Of a stretch of 64,000 nucleotides of DNA, positions 37,207 through 46,013 are shown one piece after another. A program made the translations under genes and the position numbers. Under the pieces are notes generated by a model. It was not told the origin of the DNA. It ran no database searches and saw nothing but the letters and a program-made list of their open reading frames with translations. The first letter of the stretch is position 1. Each line of letters begins with the position of its first letter. The stretch comes from Singulisphaera sp. GP187 (GTDB lineage Bacteria > Planctomycetota > Planctomycetia > Isosphaerales > Isosphaeraceae), in NCBI RefSeq assembly GCF_900129635.1, contig NZ_FSRB01000001.1, positions 434,001 through 498,000 on the forward strand, read 5' to 3'.

Positions 37207-38505
37207 ATGTCTTTGTCGATCGCGGTGATTGCTTTGCTTTTGGGGTTGGCTTCGTTCGGCCTCGGCTGGTTGATGACCTGGCTCGGGGTGACGATCGCCT
37301 TGAGAGGGATACGTCAGGCGGACAATGAACCCTGGTTCGAGCGGGCGAGACGCGTTTATCCTGCGCGTCAGCTCGTCGCCTATAACGCGGTTTTCTGGCC
37401 AGTCTACTTCGGCGTCTTGCTCTTCGTAATGCTGGCTCAAGCTCCGATCAGCCGAGGAGCGTCCCTCTCTGCAGCCATTGGCGGTTTCGCCTTGTCACTC
37501 GGCAGTTTGGTCGAGGGGAATCGGCTCGAACGTCGCTTGAGCCGGCCGAGCCGCCAGCCGGGTGCCACGGGAATAGCCCTCCACTGGATTCTTACCTCCC
37601 CGGGGCTCTTTGTATTCGCGACGATGCTCGCGCTCATTCCGACTCGGATGGGATGGGCCGCCGTGGCCGTGCTGACCTTGGGGACGGCCATCGCGACCTT
37701 TTTCGTCTCCGGAGCGTGGTTGACCCTGCTCGTTCGATTCGGTCTGGCCGGCCCGGCCTCGCCTCGATTGACCGAGATCGTCGAACGGGCCGCCACGCGG
37801 GTAGGCATTCGTCCTCGAGCGATCTTTGAACTCCGCTCGCCCAATTCCATGGCGCTCGCCTTACCGGTCTCGCAATCGCTTGTGTTCACGATGCCGATTC
37901 TTGATGCATTGGAAGACGATGAGCTGGTCGCCCTGGCCGTGCACGAGTTGGGACATCTCAACGAACCGCGAATCGTGTATATGACCCAGGTTGCCGGCGC
38001 CTATCTGTCGGTCGTTAGTGTGGCGGCGATTCCGTTGGCTGGCTCTTACGGTGTTGGTGCGGCGGTGGTCCCGTTGGCGGTCTTTTTTCTGGGCCGGCTC
38101 GTTCTCGGGCGGTTCGGGAGACGCATGGAGGAACGCTCGGACGAGCTTGGACATGCCCACGAGGGGGAGACCGCGGGCACTTACGCTCGCGCGCTCGAGA
38201 AGATGTACGAGGCGAACTTGATGCCGGTGGTTGGCCCTCTGAAGGAGGTGCATCCGCATCTCTATGATCGAATGATTACCGCGGGAGTGACGCCCGACTA
38301 TCCCAGGCCCATGCCTCCTCCTCGCAATTTCATGGCCCATCTCCCGTCCATTGTTATATTGTTCCTTTTTTGGGTTTGGTTGGGGTCTATCTTCGCGCCA
38401 TCCAATCAGATCGATGGAGAATCCGAGGCGTTGACGGATTTTCAAGGGCGCCACGCGTTTCCAGTGGGTTTGCCATCGCCAGTAGGGAATGGCTCGCTGA
38501 CCTGA
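37207..38505 (+). CDS. membrane-bound M48-family zinc metalloprotease
   Basis: A 432-residue protein with several membrane helices (for example 5-30, 60-78, 130-145, 155-178) and the M48 site AVHELGHLNEP: zinc ligands His246 and His250, catalytic Glu247. A probable third ligand Glu lies in RRMEERSDELGH. The family includes Ste24/HtpX proteases, which act on membrane or misfolded proteins. A terminal helix (about 382-400) is followed by a tail. ATG 37207 is 9 bases after ggagg; the TTG at 37204 is not needed. It is monocistronic. Confidence 0.9.
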   Translation: MSLSIAVIALLLGLASFGLGWLMTWLGVTIALRGIRQADNEPWFERARRVYPARQLVAYNAVFWPVYFGVLLFVMLAQAPISRGASLSAAIGGFALSLGSLVEGNRLERRLSRPSRQPGATGIALHWILTSPGLFVFATMLALIPTRMGWAAVAVLTLGTAIATFFVSGAWLTLLVRFGLAGPASPRLTEIVERAATRVGIRPRAIFELRSPNSMALALPVSQSLVFTMPILDALEDDELVALAVHELGHLNEPRIVYMTQVAGAYLSVVSVAAIPLAGSYGVGAAVVPLAVFFLGRLVLGRFGRRMEERSDELGHAHEGETAGTYARALEKMYEANLMPVVGPLKEVHPHLYDRMITAGVTPDYPRPMPPPRNFMAHLPSIVILFLFWVWLGSIFAPSNQIDGESEALTDFQGRHAFPVGLPSPVGNGSLT

Positions 38506-38554
38506 TTGGAGCGGGCCGCCCGATCATGCCGATTCGTGGGAAGACGCTCCCGGC

Positions 38555-39712
38555 TCAGGGCGTTGTCCCGTACTTCTTGAGGATCGCTCGGAGCCGATCG
38601 ATGGGGATGGCTTCGGCGGTTTGACCGCCCCGACGGACGGTGGTCGCCTGGAGCAGTGAGTTGTCGATCGCCTCTTCGGTGGCTTCCAGGGCTGCCTGGA
38701 ACAAGGGGGAGAGGGCATCGGGGGGGACGAGCGTTCGCGTCCGCGGTTGCATCGCGCCGTGTTGCGAACGAGCCTCGGGTGAAGTTGAGAACGCGATGGC
38801 GAAGTCGCCGCTGGAGTTTGCGTACGAGGCTCCGGTGCGTCCCATGCCGTAGATCGCCCGCGCCGCGAGCCGGCGGAGGTCGCGTGCGTCGAGCGGGGCG
38901 TCGGTGGCCACGACGATCATGCACGAGCCGTCATCTCGGCCTTGGACTTCCTCCCGAGGCGGCGCGAACGAATAGCGGCCGAGCTCCTTGCCGACCGGTG
39001 CGCCGGCGATGGTGAGCACGCCCCCGTAGTTCGTCTGCACGAGCACGCCGAGCGTGTGGCCGCCATACCGCGCGGGGAGCTTTCGGGAAGCGGTCCCGAT
39101 CCCCCCTTTCCAGCCGAAGCACTGGGTCCCGGTCCCCGCTCCGACGCTCCCTTCGGCCACCGGCCCTTCCTTTGCGTCGCGGATCGCCGCGAGCACATGG
39201 GCACGCGTCACCGGCATCCGGCGGATGTCGTTCAGTTCCGAGTCGTTGGTCTCGCCGACCAGCGCGTTGACCGAGCGGACCGCTTCATTGCCGGGCTGGG
39301 CCAGCATGTGCGCCACGACCGCCTCGATCGCGGTGCCGACCGCCAAGGTGTTGGTCAGGACGATCGGCGTCTCGATCGTGCCGAGTTCCTCAACCTGAGT
39401 CGAGCCGGCAAGCTTGCCGAACGCGTTGCCCACGAACACTGCGCCGGCGACTTTGTCCTGAAACAGGTTGCCGCCATGCGGCAGGATGGCGGTCACTCCC
39501 GTGTGGACCTCATCCCCTTCAACGATCGTCGTATGCCCGACTTCCAAGCCGGCCACGTCGGTGATCGCGTTCAGCGGCCCAGGCGGAAAAACCCCAGGCG
39601 CGATCCCGAGCTCCCGCGCTCGCGGCCGGCGTTCGTTTCCGTCCGCGGCGCTCGCGAAGCTCGCAACGACCAGGATCAACATCATCGCGTGCAAAATTGA
39701 TGAAAACAACAC
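38555..39712 (-). CDS. P1-family peptidase (DmpA-like aminopeptidase), secreted
   Basis: A 385-residue homologue of L-aminopeptidase/D-esterase DmpA, a self-cleaving Ntn-type hydrolase. The cleavage site is expected at Gly262-Ser263 in GRDDGSCMIVVATD; Ser263 would be the new N-terminal nucleophile. Other family parts: PGPLNAITDVAGLEVGHTTI near the start, VLVQTNYGGVLTIAG and the C-terminal TRTLVPPDALSPLFQA. The hydrophobic N-terminus (MMLILVVASFASAADG) suggests export but lacks a basic n-region. The start is uncertain: GTG 39712, with a close gagg, or ATG 39685. Confidence 0.9.
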   Translation of the reverse strand: MLFSSILHAMMLILVVASFASAADGNERRPRARELGIAPGVFPPGPLNAITDVAGLEVGHTTIVEGDEVHTGVTAILPHGGNLFQDKVAGAVFVGNAFGKLAGSTQVEELGTIETPIVLTNTLAVGTAIEAVVAHMLAQPGNEAVRSVNALVGETNDSELNDIRRMPVTRAHVLAAIRDAKEGPVAEGSVGAGTGTQCFGWKGGIGTASRKLPARYGGHTLGVLVQTNYGGVLTIAGAPVGKELGRYSFAPPREEVQGRDDGSCMIVVATDAPLDARDLRRLAARAIYGMGRTGASYANSSGDFAIAFSTSPEARSQHGAMQPRTRTLVPPDALSPLFQAALEATEEAIDNSLLQATTVRRGGQTAEAIPIDRLRAILKKYGTTP

Positions 39713-39751
39713 TCACCTCGATCGCAGGTTGGCTCGAATGGGATGATTTTT

Positions 39752-39811
39752 AACGACCCGCCACAGCGCTAAGAATCCCCCTCGTTCCCACGGTCCTCCG
39801 TGGGGATGCTG
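39752..39811. repeat. solo arm of the intron-host repeat family
   Basis: 60 bp beginning aacgacccg and ending in the cgttcccacggtcctccg palindrome. It matches the reverse complement of 13667-13726 at 50 of 60 positions by hand count. No second arm is visible, so it is a truncated copy. Confidence 0.7.
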
Positions 39812-39955
39812 TCCCCGACCTCGAGTCCCTGCTGGTGATGCTACCGTTCTCTTGCGGAACAGGCTAGATCAGGGCATCATGGGTTGAGACTTGGTTCCAT
39901 TGGGCAGTTACACATTTCCACCGGCGTTGCGTTAGCCGTGAAGACGCGCGTAAGT

Positions 39956-40252
39956 ATGGGTGTCTGGATCGAAGTAGGCGAGGATGAGTCAATTGCCGAC
40001 GCAATTCGTAGGTTCCGCAAGCTAATCCTCGCCGAGGGTGCGTTCCCCCTCCATCACTGCAAGTGGCACAAGAAGCGGCACGATTGCTATCTGAAGCCGT
40101 GTGTACTCCGACGCCGCCGCCGATGGCTCACAAAGGTCGCCAAGAGGGGTTGCAAAATCTACAACGCGGAACCGGATTACGATTGGGCCGACGACCTCGA
40201 ATTCAGGCCGCGACAATCCTGGGGGCGACTCGGGCCGTATGTGGTTACGTGA
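39956..40252 (+). CDS. bS21-like small basic protein
   Basis: A 98-residue protein whose first 65 residues resemble ribosomal protein bS21. VWIEVGEDESIADAIRRF matches the family opening (V-x-V-x-E-N/D-E-S-I-x-x-A-L-R-R-F); the tail CYLKPCVLRRRRRW corresponds to the Y-x-K-P-S-x-x-R-K-R-K signature. A segment KWHKKRHD and about 33 extra C-terminal residues (YNAEPDYDWADDLEFRPRQ) are unlike standard bS21. bS21 binds the 30S platform near the anti-Shine-Dalgarno. It is not next to translation genes here, so it is more likely a divergent paralogue than the housekeeping rpsU. The start is uncertain (ATG 39956 or GTG 39938); no clear ribosome site is seen. Confidence 0.65.
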   Translation: MGVWIEVGEDESIADAIRRFRKLILAEGAFPLHHCKWHKKRHDCYLKPCVLRRRRRWLTKVAKRGCKIYNAEPDYDWADDLEFRPRQSWGRLGPYVVT

Positions 40253-40361
40253 GCGGCGTTCATCATTCGATCCCGCTCACGAACAGATAGGCTACGGCAA
40301 TGCTCCACAACAAACCGTGCGGCCCCGCTTCTGAGCAGATCGGGGCCACGCCTACTTGAAT

Positions 40362-40910
40362 TCAGATTTCGCCGTCAAGTCCAAGCTTGTGGTAGTAGTG
40401 CTCCACCTTGTCCTGGTTCTCGAGCAGCCAGTCGATCGTCGGCTCGTGGTTCATCGCCTTGCGGATCACTTTCAGGGTCGCCTCGCGATGGACGTCGAAC
40501 AGCGCTTTGTGGTCGAGCTTATCAGCCTTGGTGACGGCGGGGTCGAGCCAGACCGAGTAGATGATGCCGAGGTCGTTGACCTTGTCCTTGGGGATCACGC
40601 CCTCACGCACGGCGTCGAGCACGCCGTTGGCGATCGCCGCCTGGACGGTGCCCATGAGGATGTTGGTGTACTTGCCCCCCTTGACTGTGACCTTGCTGAC
40701 CATGACGGTCGCCGGCCGCACTTGCACGTCGCTGTTCAGGATGGCGAAGACCTTGGTGTGTCCCTTGACCTGCTCGCCAATCAGGCTGGCCAGCGCGTTT
40801 CCGACCGGGCCGTCGAGCTCGCCGATGACGACCTCGGGCTCGGCGGCCATGTAGTCCTCGGGACCTTCCACTAAGGCTTCGCCGGTCCGCAGGACGATTC
40901 GATCGCTCAT
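40362..40910 (-). CDS. formaldehyde-activating enzyme (Fae) homologue
   Basis: A 182-residue protein of the Fae family, which condenses formaldehyde with tetrahydromethanopterin in C1 oxidation. The core is present: GEALVEG at the start, GHTKVFAILNSDVQVRPATV, a VTVKGGK stretch and GVLDAVREGVIPKDKVNDLG. By hand alignment the His proposed as catalytic in Methylorubrum Fae (His17) corresponds to Glu24 here (AAEPEVVIG), so it may be a Fae2/Fae3-type paralogue of other function. ATG 40910 follows aagga. No other H4MPT-pathway gene lies in the window. Cytoplasmic. Confidence 0.88.
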   Translation of the reverse strand: MSDRIVLRTGEALVEGPEDYMAAEPEVVIGELDGPVGNALASLIGEQVKGHTKVFAILNSDVQVRPATVMVSKVTVKGGKYTNILMGTVQAAIANGVLDAVREGVIPKDKVNDLGIIYSVWLDPAVTKADKLDHKALFDVHREATLKVIRKAMNHEPTIDWLLENQDKVEHYYHKLGLDGEI

Positions 40911-41081
40911 GTTGGTTCCTTCACGCTCGTCATTGGAATGAGGGCGGCTCGGAGATCGGGATTCCCTCTTGCCCCGTCGGCCTCGAGTTCGAAGGCACGA
41001 TTATTGCCCGTAGCCGTGACCGCGCCAACCCAAGCGACGCGCCTCAATTCTGCTTCGAGCCTCCCTCCCTCCTCGTGACGA

Positions 41082-41468
41082 TCAACCCTCATCGACTTTC
41101 AACTCGCACTCGATGAGGTCCCCTGAGTGTCGATGGTGGACCTGAACGACCTTGACCAGACGCACCTTCCCGTCCCCGGTCTTGAACGTGTCGGTCAGGG
41201 CGGCCGGCTCGGACTCCCAGCCGTTGCAAAGTCTGGGGTGGAACTGGGTCTTGGAAAGGACAAGGTACGCGTGGTCCCGCTGCGCGTTTCGGACCCCGGC
41301 ATCGGCCGCCTGCGTGGGCCGATAGTAGAGGACCTCCTCCGGGATTCGAACCTCGCCCACGGGGGAGCCGAACGGATGACCGGGGTCGGCGATGGATTCG
41401 GTTTCTTCTGCCCCGAAGACGTCGGGATAGGTGTACCAGGCGAATCCGTGGAGCACCTGTTGAGCCAT
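41082..41468 (-). CDS. small hypothetical protein
   Basis: A 128-residue soluble protein starting MAQQVLHGFAWYTYPDVFGA, with ggagg a few bases upstream of ATG 41468. It contains a YYRPTQAADAG stretch, a central YLVLSKTQFHPRLCNGW, and an acidic C-terminus (GDLIECELKVDEG). No family or catalytic motif is recognised and no leader is seen. It lies 171 bp upstream of the Fae gene on the same strand, so co-transcription is possible. Confidence 0.6.
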   Translation of the reverse strand: MAQQVLHGFAWYTYPDVFGAEETESIADPGHPFGSPVGEVRIPEEVLYYRPTQAADAGVRNAQRDHAYLVLSKTQFHPRLCNGWESEPAALTDTFKTGDGKVRLVKVVQVHHRHSGDLIECELKVDEG

Positions 41469-41728
41469 GGTGATCCTCCCTCTGATTCGATCAACGAAAG
41501 AATTCAGATGCAAGGAGACGTTAAGTCCTGGTTCTTAGGATAGCACTGGATGTGAGAGGAATCGATACGAGTTTTCGTGATGTCTCCGGCCCGGGCTGAT
41601 CGGGACGTTCGGTGTTTGGATTTCGCCGGGTGAATCGAATTCAAGGCTCCTCAGCAAAATCTGTGGGTGTGATTCGACTCAGGGCGTAGTGTCCGGGCCT
41701 GGATGTTCCTGTTGCCGAAGAGAATGGG

Positions 41729-41885
41729 ATGAACCACGGAGACACGGAGACACAGAGGAGAGGGAAGAGTCGTGAATGATCAAGATTTAATGGGTCGGGT
41801 GATCGAGTCGGCAATCGAAGTTCATCGAGTGCTCGGGCCGGGATTGCTCTCCTCTTCCCTGTGCCTCCGTGTCTCCGTGGTTCAT
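41729..41885. repeat. inverted-repeat element carrying a GxxExxY remnant
   Basis: The left arm 41729-41769 and right arm 41852-41885 are inverted copies of a ...accacggagacacgg... sequence; the left arm has an extra cggagacacag unit. Such arms commonly flank GxxExxY genes, from general recollection. Only the start of that gene survives between the arms. Confidence 0.75.
41772..41852 (+). pseudogene. truncated GxxExxY family gene
   Basis: The frame from GTG 41772 gives VNDQDLMGRVIESAIEVHRV then LGPGLL, matching the family start (I-x-x-A-I-E-V-H-x-x-L-G-P-G-L-L). Translation then runs into the right inverted arm, so about 100 codons of the usual gene are missing. Confidence 0.75.
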
Positions 41886-41934
41886 CCTCCCATGCCCTCC
41901 ACCCACTGATTCCGCTGAAGAGCCGAATTCAAGA

Positions 41935-41960
41935 GCGGGCGGGACGCCCACGGTCCCAGG
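41935..41960. repeat. solo arm of the cctgggaccg repeat family
   Basis: A 26-bp match to the right arm of the elements at 16188 and 56778; even the adjacent ttcaaga matches the tcttgaa next to the left arm at 56804. No partner arm is present. Confidence 0.6.
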
Positions 41961-42006
41961 GAAGCGAGGAGCCGTGAGGCGAGCTTGCGGGCTCCTTGAG
42001 GCGGAT

Positions 42007-42897
<891 letters not shown>

Positions 42898-42921
42898 TTG
42901 AGGATGGCTCTCTGGGTTCGG

Positions 42922-43947
42922 TCAGTTCGTGGGACGCTCGTGGAGTTGGTTGCGAACACGCATCATCACGGAGAAGAGCAGGCGGCCGATGTCGTCGCGC
43001 CGCTCGGCATACTTGGCGGTTTCGTAGTCGCCGTCGTCGTAGATTTTGGGGTCGAGGTAGGGCATCGCGATCCGGACGGAGGTGCCTCGAACGACCGGGC
43101 ATCCGGCGTCGGCCTCACCGCAGACCAAAAGGGCGGCGAAGCCGGATTGGGGATTTGCAGGGTCGGAGTAGAGCTTGGAGAACTCGGTCGTCTCGAGCCG
43201 GGGCGAATCGGAGGCGCTGGGGGTTCCCCAGCGGACCCGGTAGATTGGGTTCGCGGTCGCGGGCTCTCCCCGCGGTGCTTCGTCACCCGTCGGGTCGATC
43301 TCGACGCCGATCGCGCGGAGGGCGTTCACGGTGCGCGGGTTGAACGCGGTCGGGGCCGTGCCCCCACTATGGAACCGGATCTCGGGCATGCCGTAGTAGG
43401 CGGCGGCAATGTTGCCCATCGTCGCCCCGAGGATGCTGCGTCGGCTATTTCCCGTGCAGATCAAGGTGACGTCCAAGGTCTGGCCCGGTACGTATTTCTG
43501 ACTGATCCAGGCGACGAACGTTTGGCTGGCCGCCTGGTGCGACGCGTCGATCAGGTCGAACGAGGTTGTCAGCAAGTCCGCATGCGCCCGAATCTGGGGA
43601 AGCAATCGGGTTCGCGACGCGGGTTCGTCGGCAGTCAGTGCCATCGCGATCTCCTGGGGGTCGAGCCGCTGGTCGGGGCCGGCGAGTTTGGCGAACGTCG
43701 ACGCTGCCATCAGGCCATTCAGTTCCGTTGCCGTCAGGGTGAGCTCCTTGCCCAACGCTTTGAAGAGCCGCCCTTTGACGGCCTGATCGCGTTGCGGGTC
43801 GAGCGCTTGCGGTGTGCCGTGGCGCTGAACGAGCCAGAGAGCACGCACCAGCGGTCCCGGATCGTGGGCCGTTGGCGGAGGGGAAGCACTGGTCGTCGCG
43901 GTCGCCAAGGCGGCAGACACCAGGAAAGTGAAGTGACGCGTCGTCAA
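42922..43947 (-). CDS. secreted arsenate-reductase-like protein (LMW-PTP fold)
   Basis: A 341-residue protein. A leader-like start (MTTRHFTFLVSAALATATTS) and about 130 unassigned helical residues precede an ArsC/low-molecular-weight phosphatase domain (about 158-335). The P-loop is CTGNSRR (Cys164 to Arg170, the CX5R signature). A LLVCGEADAGCP segment carries the two redox cysteines of thioredoxin-coupled ArsC. It would reduce arsenate to arsenite, but an export signal is odd because the reductant is normally cytoplasmic. The start is TTG 43947, well placed after aaggag. It lies between arsR and arsM on the same strand, which supports an arsenic role. Confidence 0.85.
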   Translation of the reverse strand: MTTRHFTFLVSAALATATTSASPPPTAHDPGPLVRALWLVQRHGTPQALDPQRDQAVKGRLFKALGKELTLTATELNGLMAASTFAKLAGPDQRLDPQEIAMALTADEPASRTRLLPQIRAHADLLTTSFDLIDASHQAASQTFVAWISQKYVPGQTLDVTLICTGNSRRSILGATMGNIAAAYYGMPEIRFHSGGTAPTAFNPRTVNALRAIGVEIDPTGDEAPRGEPATANPIYRVRWGTPSASDSPRLETTEFSKLYSDPANPQSGFAALLVCGEADAGCPVVRGTSVRIAMPYLDPKIYDDGDYETAKYAERRDDIGRLLFSVMMRVRNQLHERPTN

Positions 43948-44122
43948 GATTGCTCCTTTCTTAAGCGAGAGCTCGGCCCATCAGCGTCGGTTCTTTGGCC
44001 GATTCCTGGGTGGGCTGTGGCCACCCGATGAACCAGTAATTGCACGTAAATTGAATTGCTGGGTTGCTCTATATGGGGCAATGCGAATTGAGTGGGCTAA
44101 AAAAATGTTCGGGGCGATCGAC

Positions 44123-44500
44123 TCAGGTGCCGTCGCAGCAGGAGACGGCCCGGGCGAGTCGATGGCGGTCTGCCTGGAAGACGTCGAGCTCGTGGAGGCA
44201 GGTTTCGAGGCTATCCACCAAGGTGCGATGCAGGCTCGACTTCGGCTTGGCCAGGCGATAGTGGACCCAGAGCCCCTCCTTCCGACCGACGACCAGGCCG
44301 TGCTTTCGGAGGTAGGCCAGGTGGCGGGAGACGGTGGGCTGCGGCAAGCCGAGCGCTTCGTGAAGGTGGCAGACGCAGATCTCCCGATCCTCGGCCAGCA
44401 AGTTCAGGAGCCGAAGCCGGACCGGGTCGGCAAACGCCTTAAGCAGGCCCGTGGAGCCGGCAAGCGTCGGGGACGTCGGAGTCGGTCGGGTGTCTGGCAT
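44123..44500 (-). CDS. arsR: ArsR-family metalloregulator
   Basis: A 125-residue winged-helix repressor of arsenic genes. The As(III)-binding motif is EICVCHLHEALGL, close to the ELCVCDL of ArsR; the recognition helix lies in QPTVSRHLAYLRKHGLV. A C-terminal CC pair (VSCCDGT) may add arsenic ligands. It is the promoter-proximal gene of the minus-strand arsenic cluster; a near-perfect palindrome 24 bases upstream of the ATG is the likely operator. It is divergent from the oxidase operon. Confidence 0.93.
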   Translation of the reverse strand: MPDTRPTPTSPTLAGSTGLLKAFADPVRLRLLNLLAEDREICVCHLHEALGLPQPTVSRHLAYLRKHGLVVGRKEGLWVHYRLAKPKSSLHRTLVDSLETCLHELDVFQADRHRLARAVSCCDGT

Positions 44501-44524
44501 CGGTTCGCCTTCGCGGTTCGCTTT

Positions 44525-44540
44525 ATTCGCCTAGACGAAT
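44525..44540. promoter_or_regulatory. candidate ArsR operator
   Basis: attcgcctagacgaat is a 16-bp imperfect palindrome (attcg...cgaat with central ctag). Its position, just upstream of arsR in the 163-bp arsR-oxidase intergenic region, fits autoregulation and might also affect the divergent oxidase genes. Confidence 0.6.
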
Positions 44541-44663
44541 ATAGGGGGCTGCGGGGCGGTTGTCAACCGTGGCCGTTGGTTGGTCTTGGGCTACCCCATC
44601 GGCAGGGTTGGCGGAGTTGTCGTATCATGGGATGACCGCGCGGGCGGATTCCCCCAAGGCACG

Positions 44664-46013
44664 ATGGAACAACGGATGTCGAACCTCCTGGCCGCACGTT
44701 GGCAGATGGCCATTTCGCTGGGGTTCCATATCATCTTCGCGGTGATTGGGATCGCCTTGCCCTTGATGATGGTGATCGCCGAGGCTTGTTGGCTGCGGAC
44801 CGGTGACGGGGTCTACCGGTTCCTGGCGCGGAGCTGGGCGCGTGGGGCGGCCATTCTGTTTGCCGTCGGCGCGGTCTCGGGCACGGTCCTCTCTTTCGAG
44901 CTCGGCTTGCTCTGGCCCCACTTCATGCACTTCGCCGGGCCGATCATCGGTCTCGGGTTCGGACTCGAAGGATTTGCCTTCTTTACGGAGGCGATCTTTC
45001 TGGGGATCTACATTTATGGGTGGGATCGGGTTCCTCCGCTCGCGCACTGGCTGGCGGGCGTGATCGTGGCGGTCAGCGGGGCCCTGTCGGGGGTCCTGGT
45101 CGTCTCGGTGAATGCCTGGATGAACACGCCGGCCGGGTTTCTGCTCCAGGGGAAGGAGGCGACGAACATCGACCCGTTCGCCGCTCTGTGGAATCCGTCG
45201 ATGGTGGCGGAAACCTTGCACATGACCTTGGCGGCTTACGCGGCGACCGGGTTCATGGTGGCCGGGGTGCATGCGTTCTACCTGAGTCGCGACCGAACGG
45301 TACGATTTCATCGCCGGGCGTTGGCGATCGCGTTGGCGGTAGGAGGCACTGCGGCGCTCCTGCAACCGCTCAGCGGAGACTATTCGGCCAAGGTCGTGGC
45401 CCGGACGCAACCGGTGAAGTTGGCGGCGATGGAGGGGCAGTTCAAGACGGAGCGCCGCGCACCGCTCCGGATCGGCGGCTGGCCCAACCCCGAGACTGGA
45501 GAAACGCGGTTTGCCCTGGAGATCCCAGGCGCCCTGAGTTTGCTGGCGCACAACGCGATCGACGCCGAGGTGGTCGGGCTCAACGACGTGCCCAAGGCCG
45601 ACCGGCCTCCGGTCCGGGTCGTTCACCTGGCGTTTCAAACCATGGTCGGATGCGGGTCGGTGATGATGGGCGTCGCGCTTTGGGGCGGGATCGTTGCCCT
45701 GCGGAAACGTCGGCTGCCCGACGGCCCCTGGTTCCTCCGCGCGGTGGTTCTGGCCAGTCCGCTTGGCATGGTGGCCATTGAGGCGGGGTGGACGGTCACC
45801 GAGGTGGGTCGGCAACCTTGGATTATTCAGAAGATCATGCGGACGACTGAGGCTGTGACCCCGGTCAGCGGGCTCTGGGTCTCGATGGTCGGATACACAA
45901 CGCTTTACTTGATGCTTGGAGTTGTCGTCGTGCTGCTCTTGCGGATGCAGTTTCGGAGGAGCCCCGGGGCGGAAGATCTGACCGGTCTTGCAGACGCGGA
46001 GAGTGGAAAATGA
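44664..46013 (+). CDS. cydA: cytochrome bd-type quinol oxidase subunit I
   Basis: A 449-residue membrane subunit binding the haems. By position, His22 and His186 match the E. coli bd haem ligands, and Met327 (FQTMVGCG) likely ligates haem b558. Glu102 and Glu109 (LEGFAFFTEAIFLG) line the proton path, and the quinol-loop residues Lys252 and Glu257 are conserved. GRQPW (382-386) is present. The Q-loop is short and the protein is smaller than E. coli CydA, as in cyanide-insensitive (CIO) types. ATG 44664 follows aagg; an ATG at 44676 is possible. The stop overlaps cydB by ATGA. Confidence 0.95.
   Translation: MEQRMSNLLAARWQMAISLGFHIIFAVIGIALPLMMVIAEACWLRTGDGVYRFLARSWARGAAILFAVGAVSGTVLSFELGLLWPHFMHFAGPIIGLGFGLEGFAFFTEAIFLGIYIYGWDRVPPLAHWLAGVIVAVSGALSGVLVVSVNAWMNTPAGFLLQGKEATNIDPFAALWNPSMVAETLHMTLAAYAATGFMVAGVHAFYLSRDRTVRFHRRALAIALAVGGTAALLQPLSGDYSAKVVARTQPVKLAAMEGQFKTERRAPLRIGGWPNPETGETRFALEIPGALSLLAHNAIDAEVVGLNDVPKADRPPVRVVHLAFQTMVGCGSVMMGVALWGGIVALRKRRLPDGPWFLRAVVLASPLGMVAIEAGWTVTEVGRQPWIIQKIMRTTEAVTPVSGLWVSMVGYTTLYLMLGVVVVLLLRMQFRRSPGAEDLTGLADAESGK

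Larger units (their letters stand above)
41469..42006. other. repeat-rich intergenic region
   Basis: It holds a GxxExxY gene remnant inside an inverted repeat (41729-41885) and a solo arm of the cctgggaccg repeat family (41935-41960). The remaining sequence (41469-41728) shows nothing recognisable. The region looks like an insertion scar between the small hypothetical gene and arsM. Confidence 0.6.
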
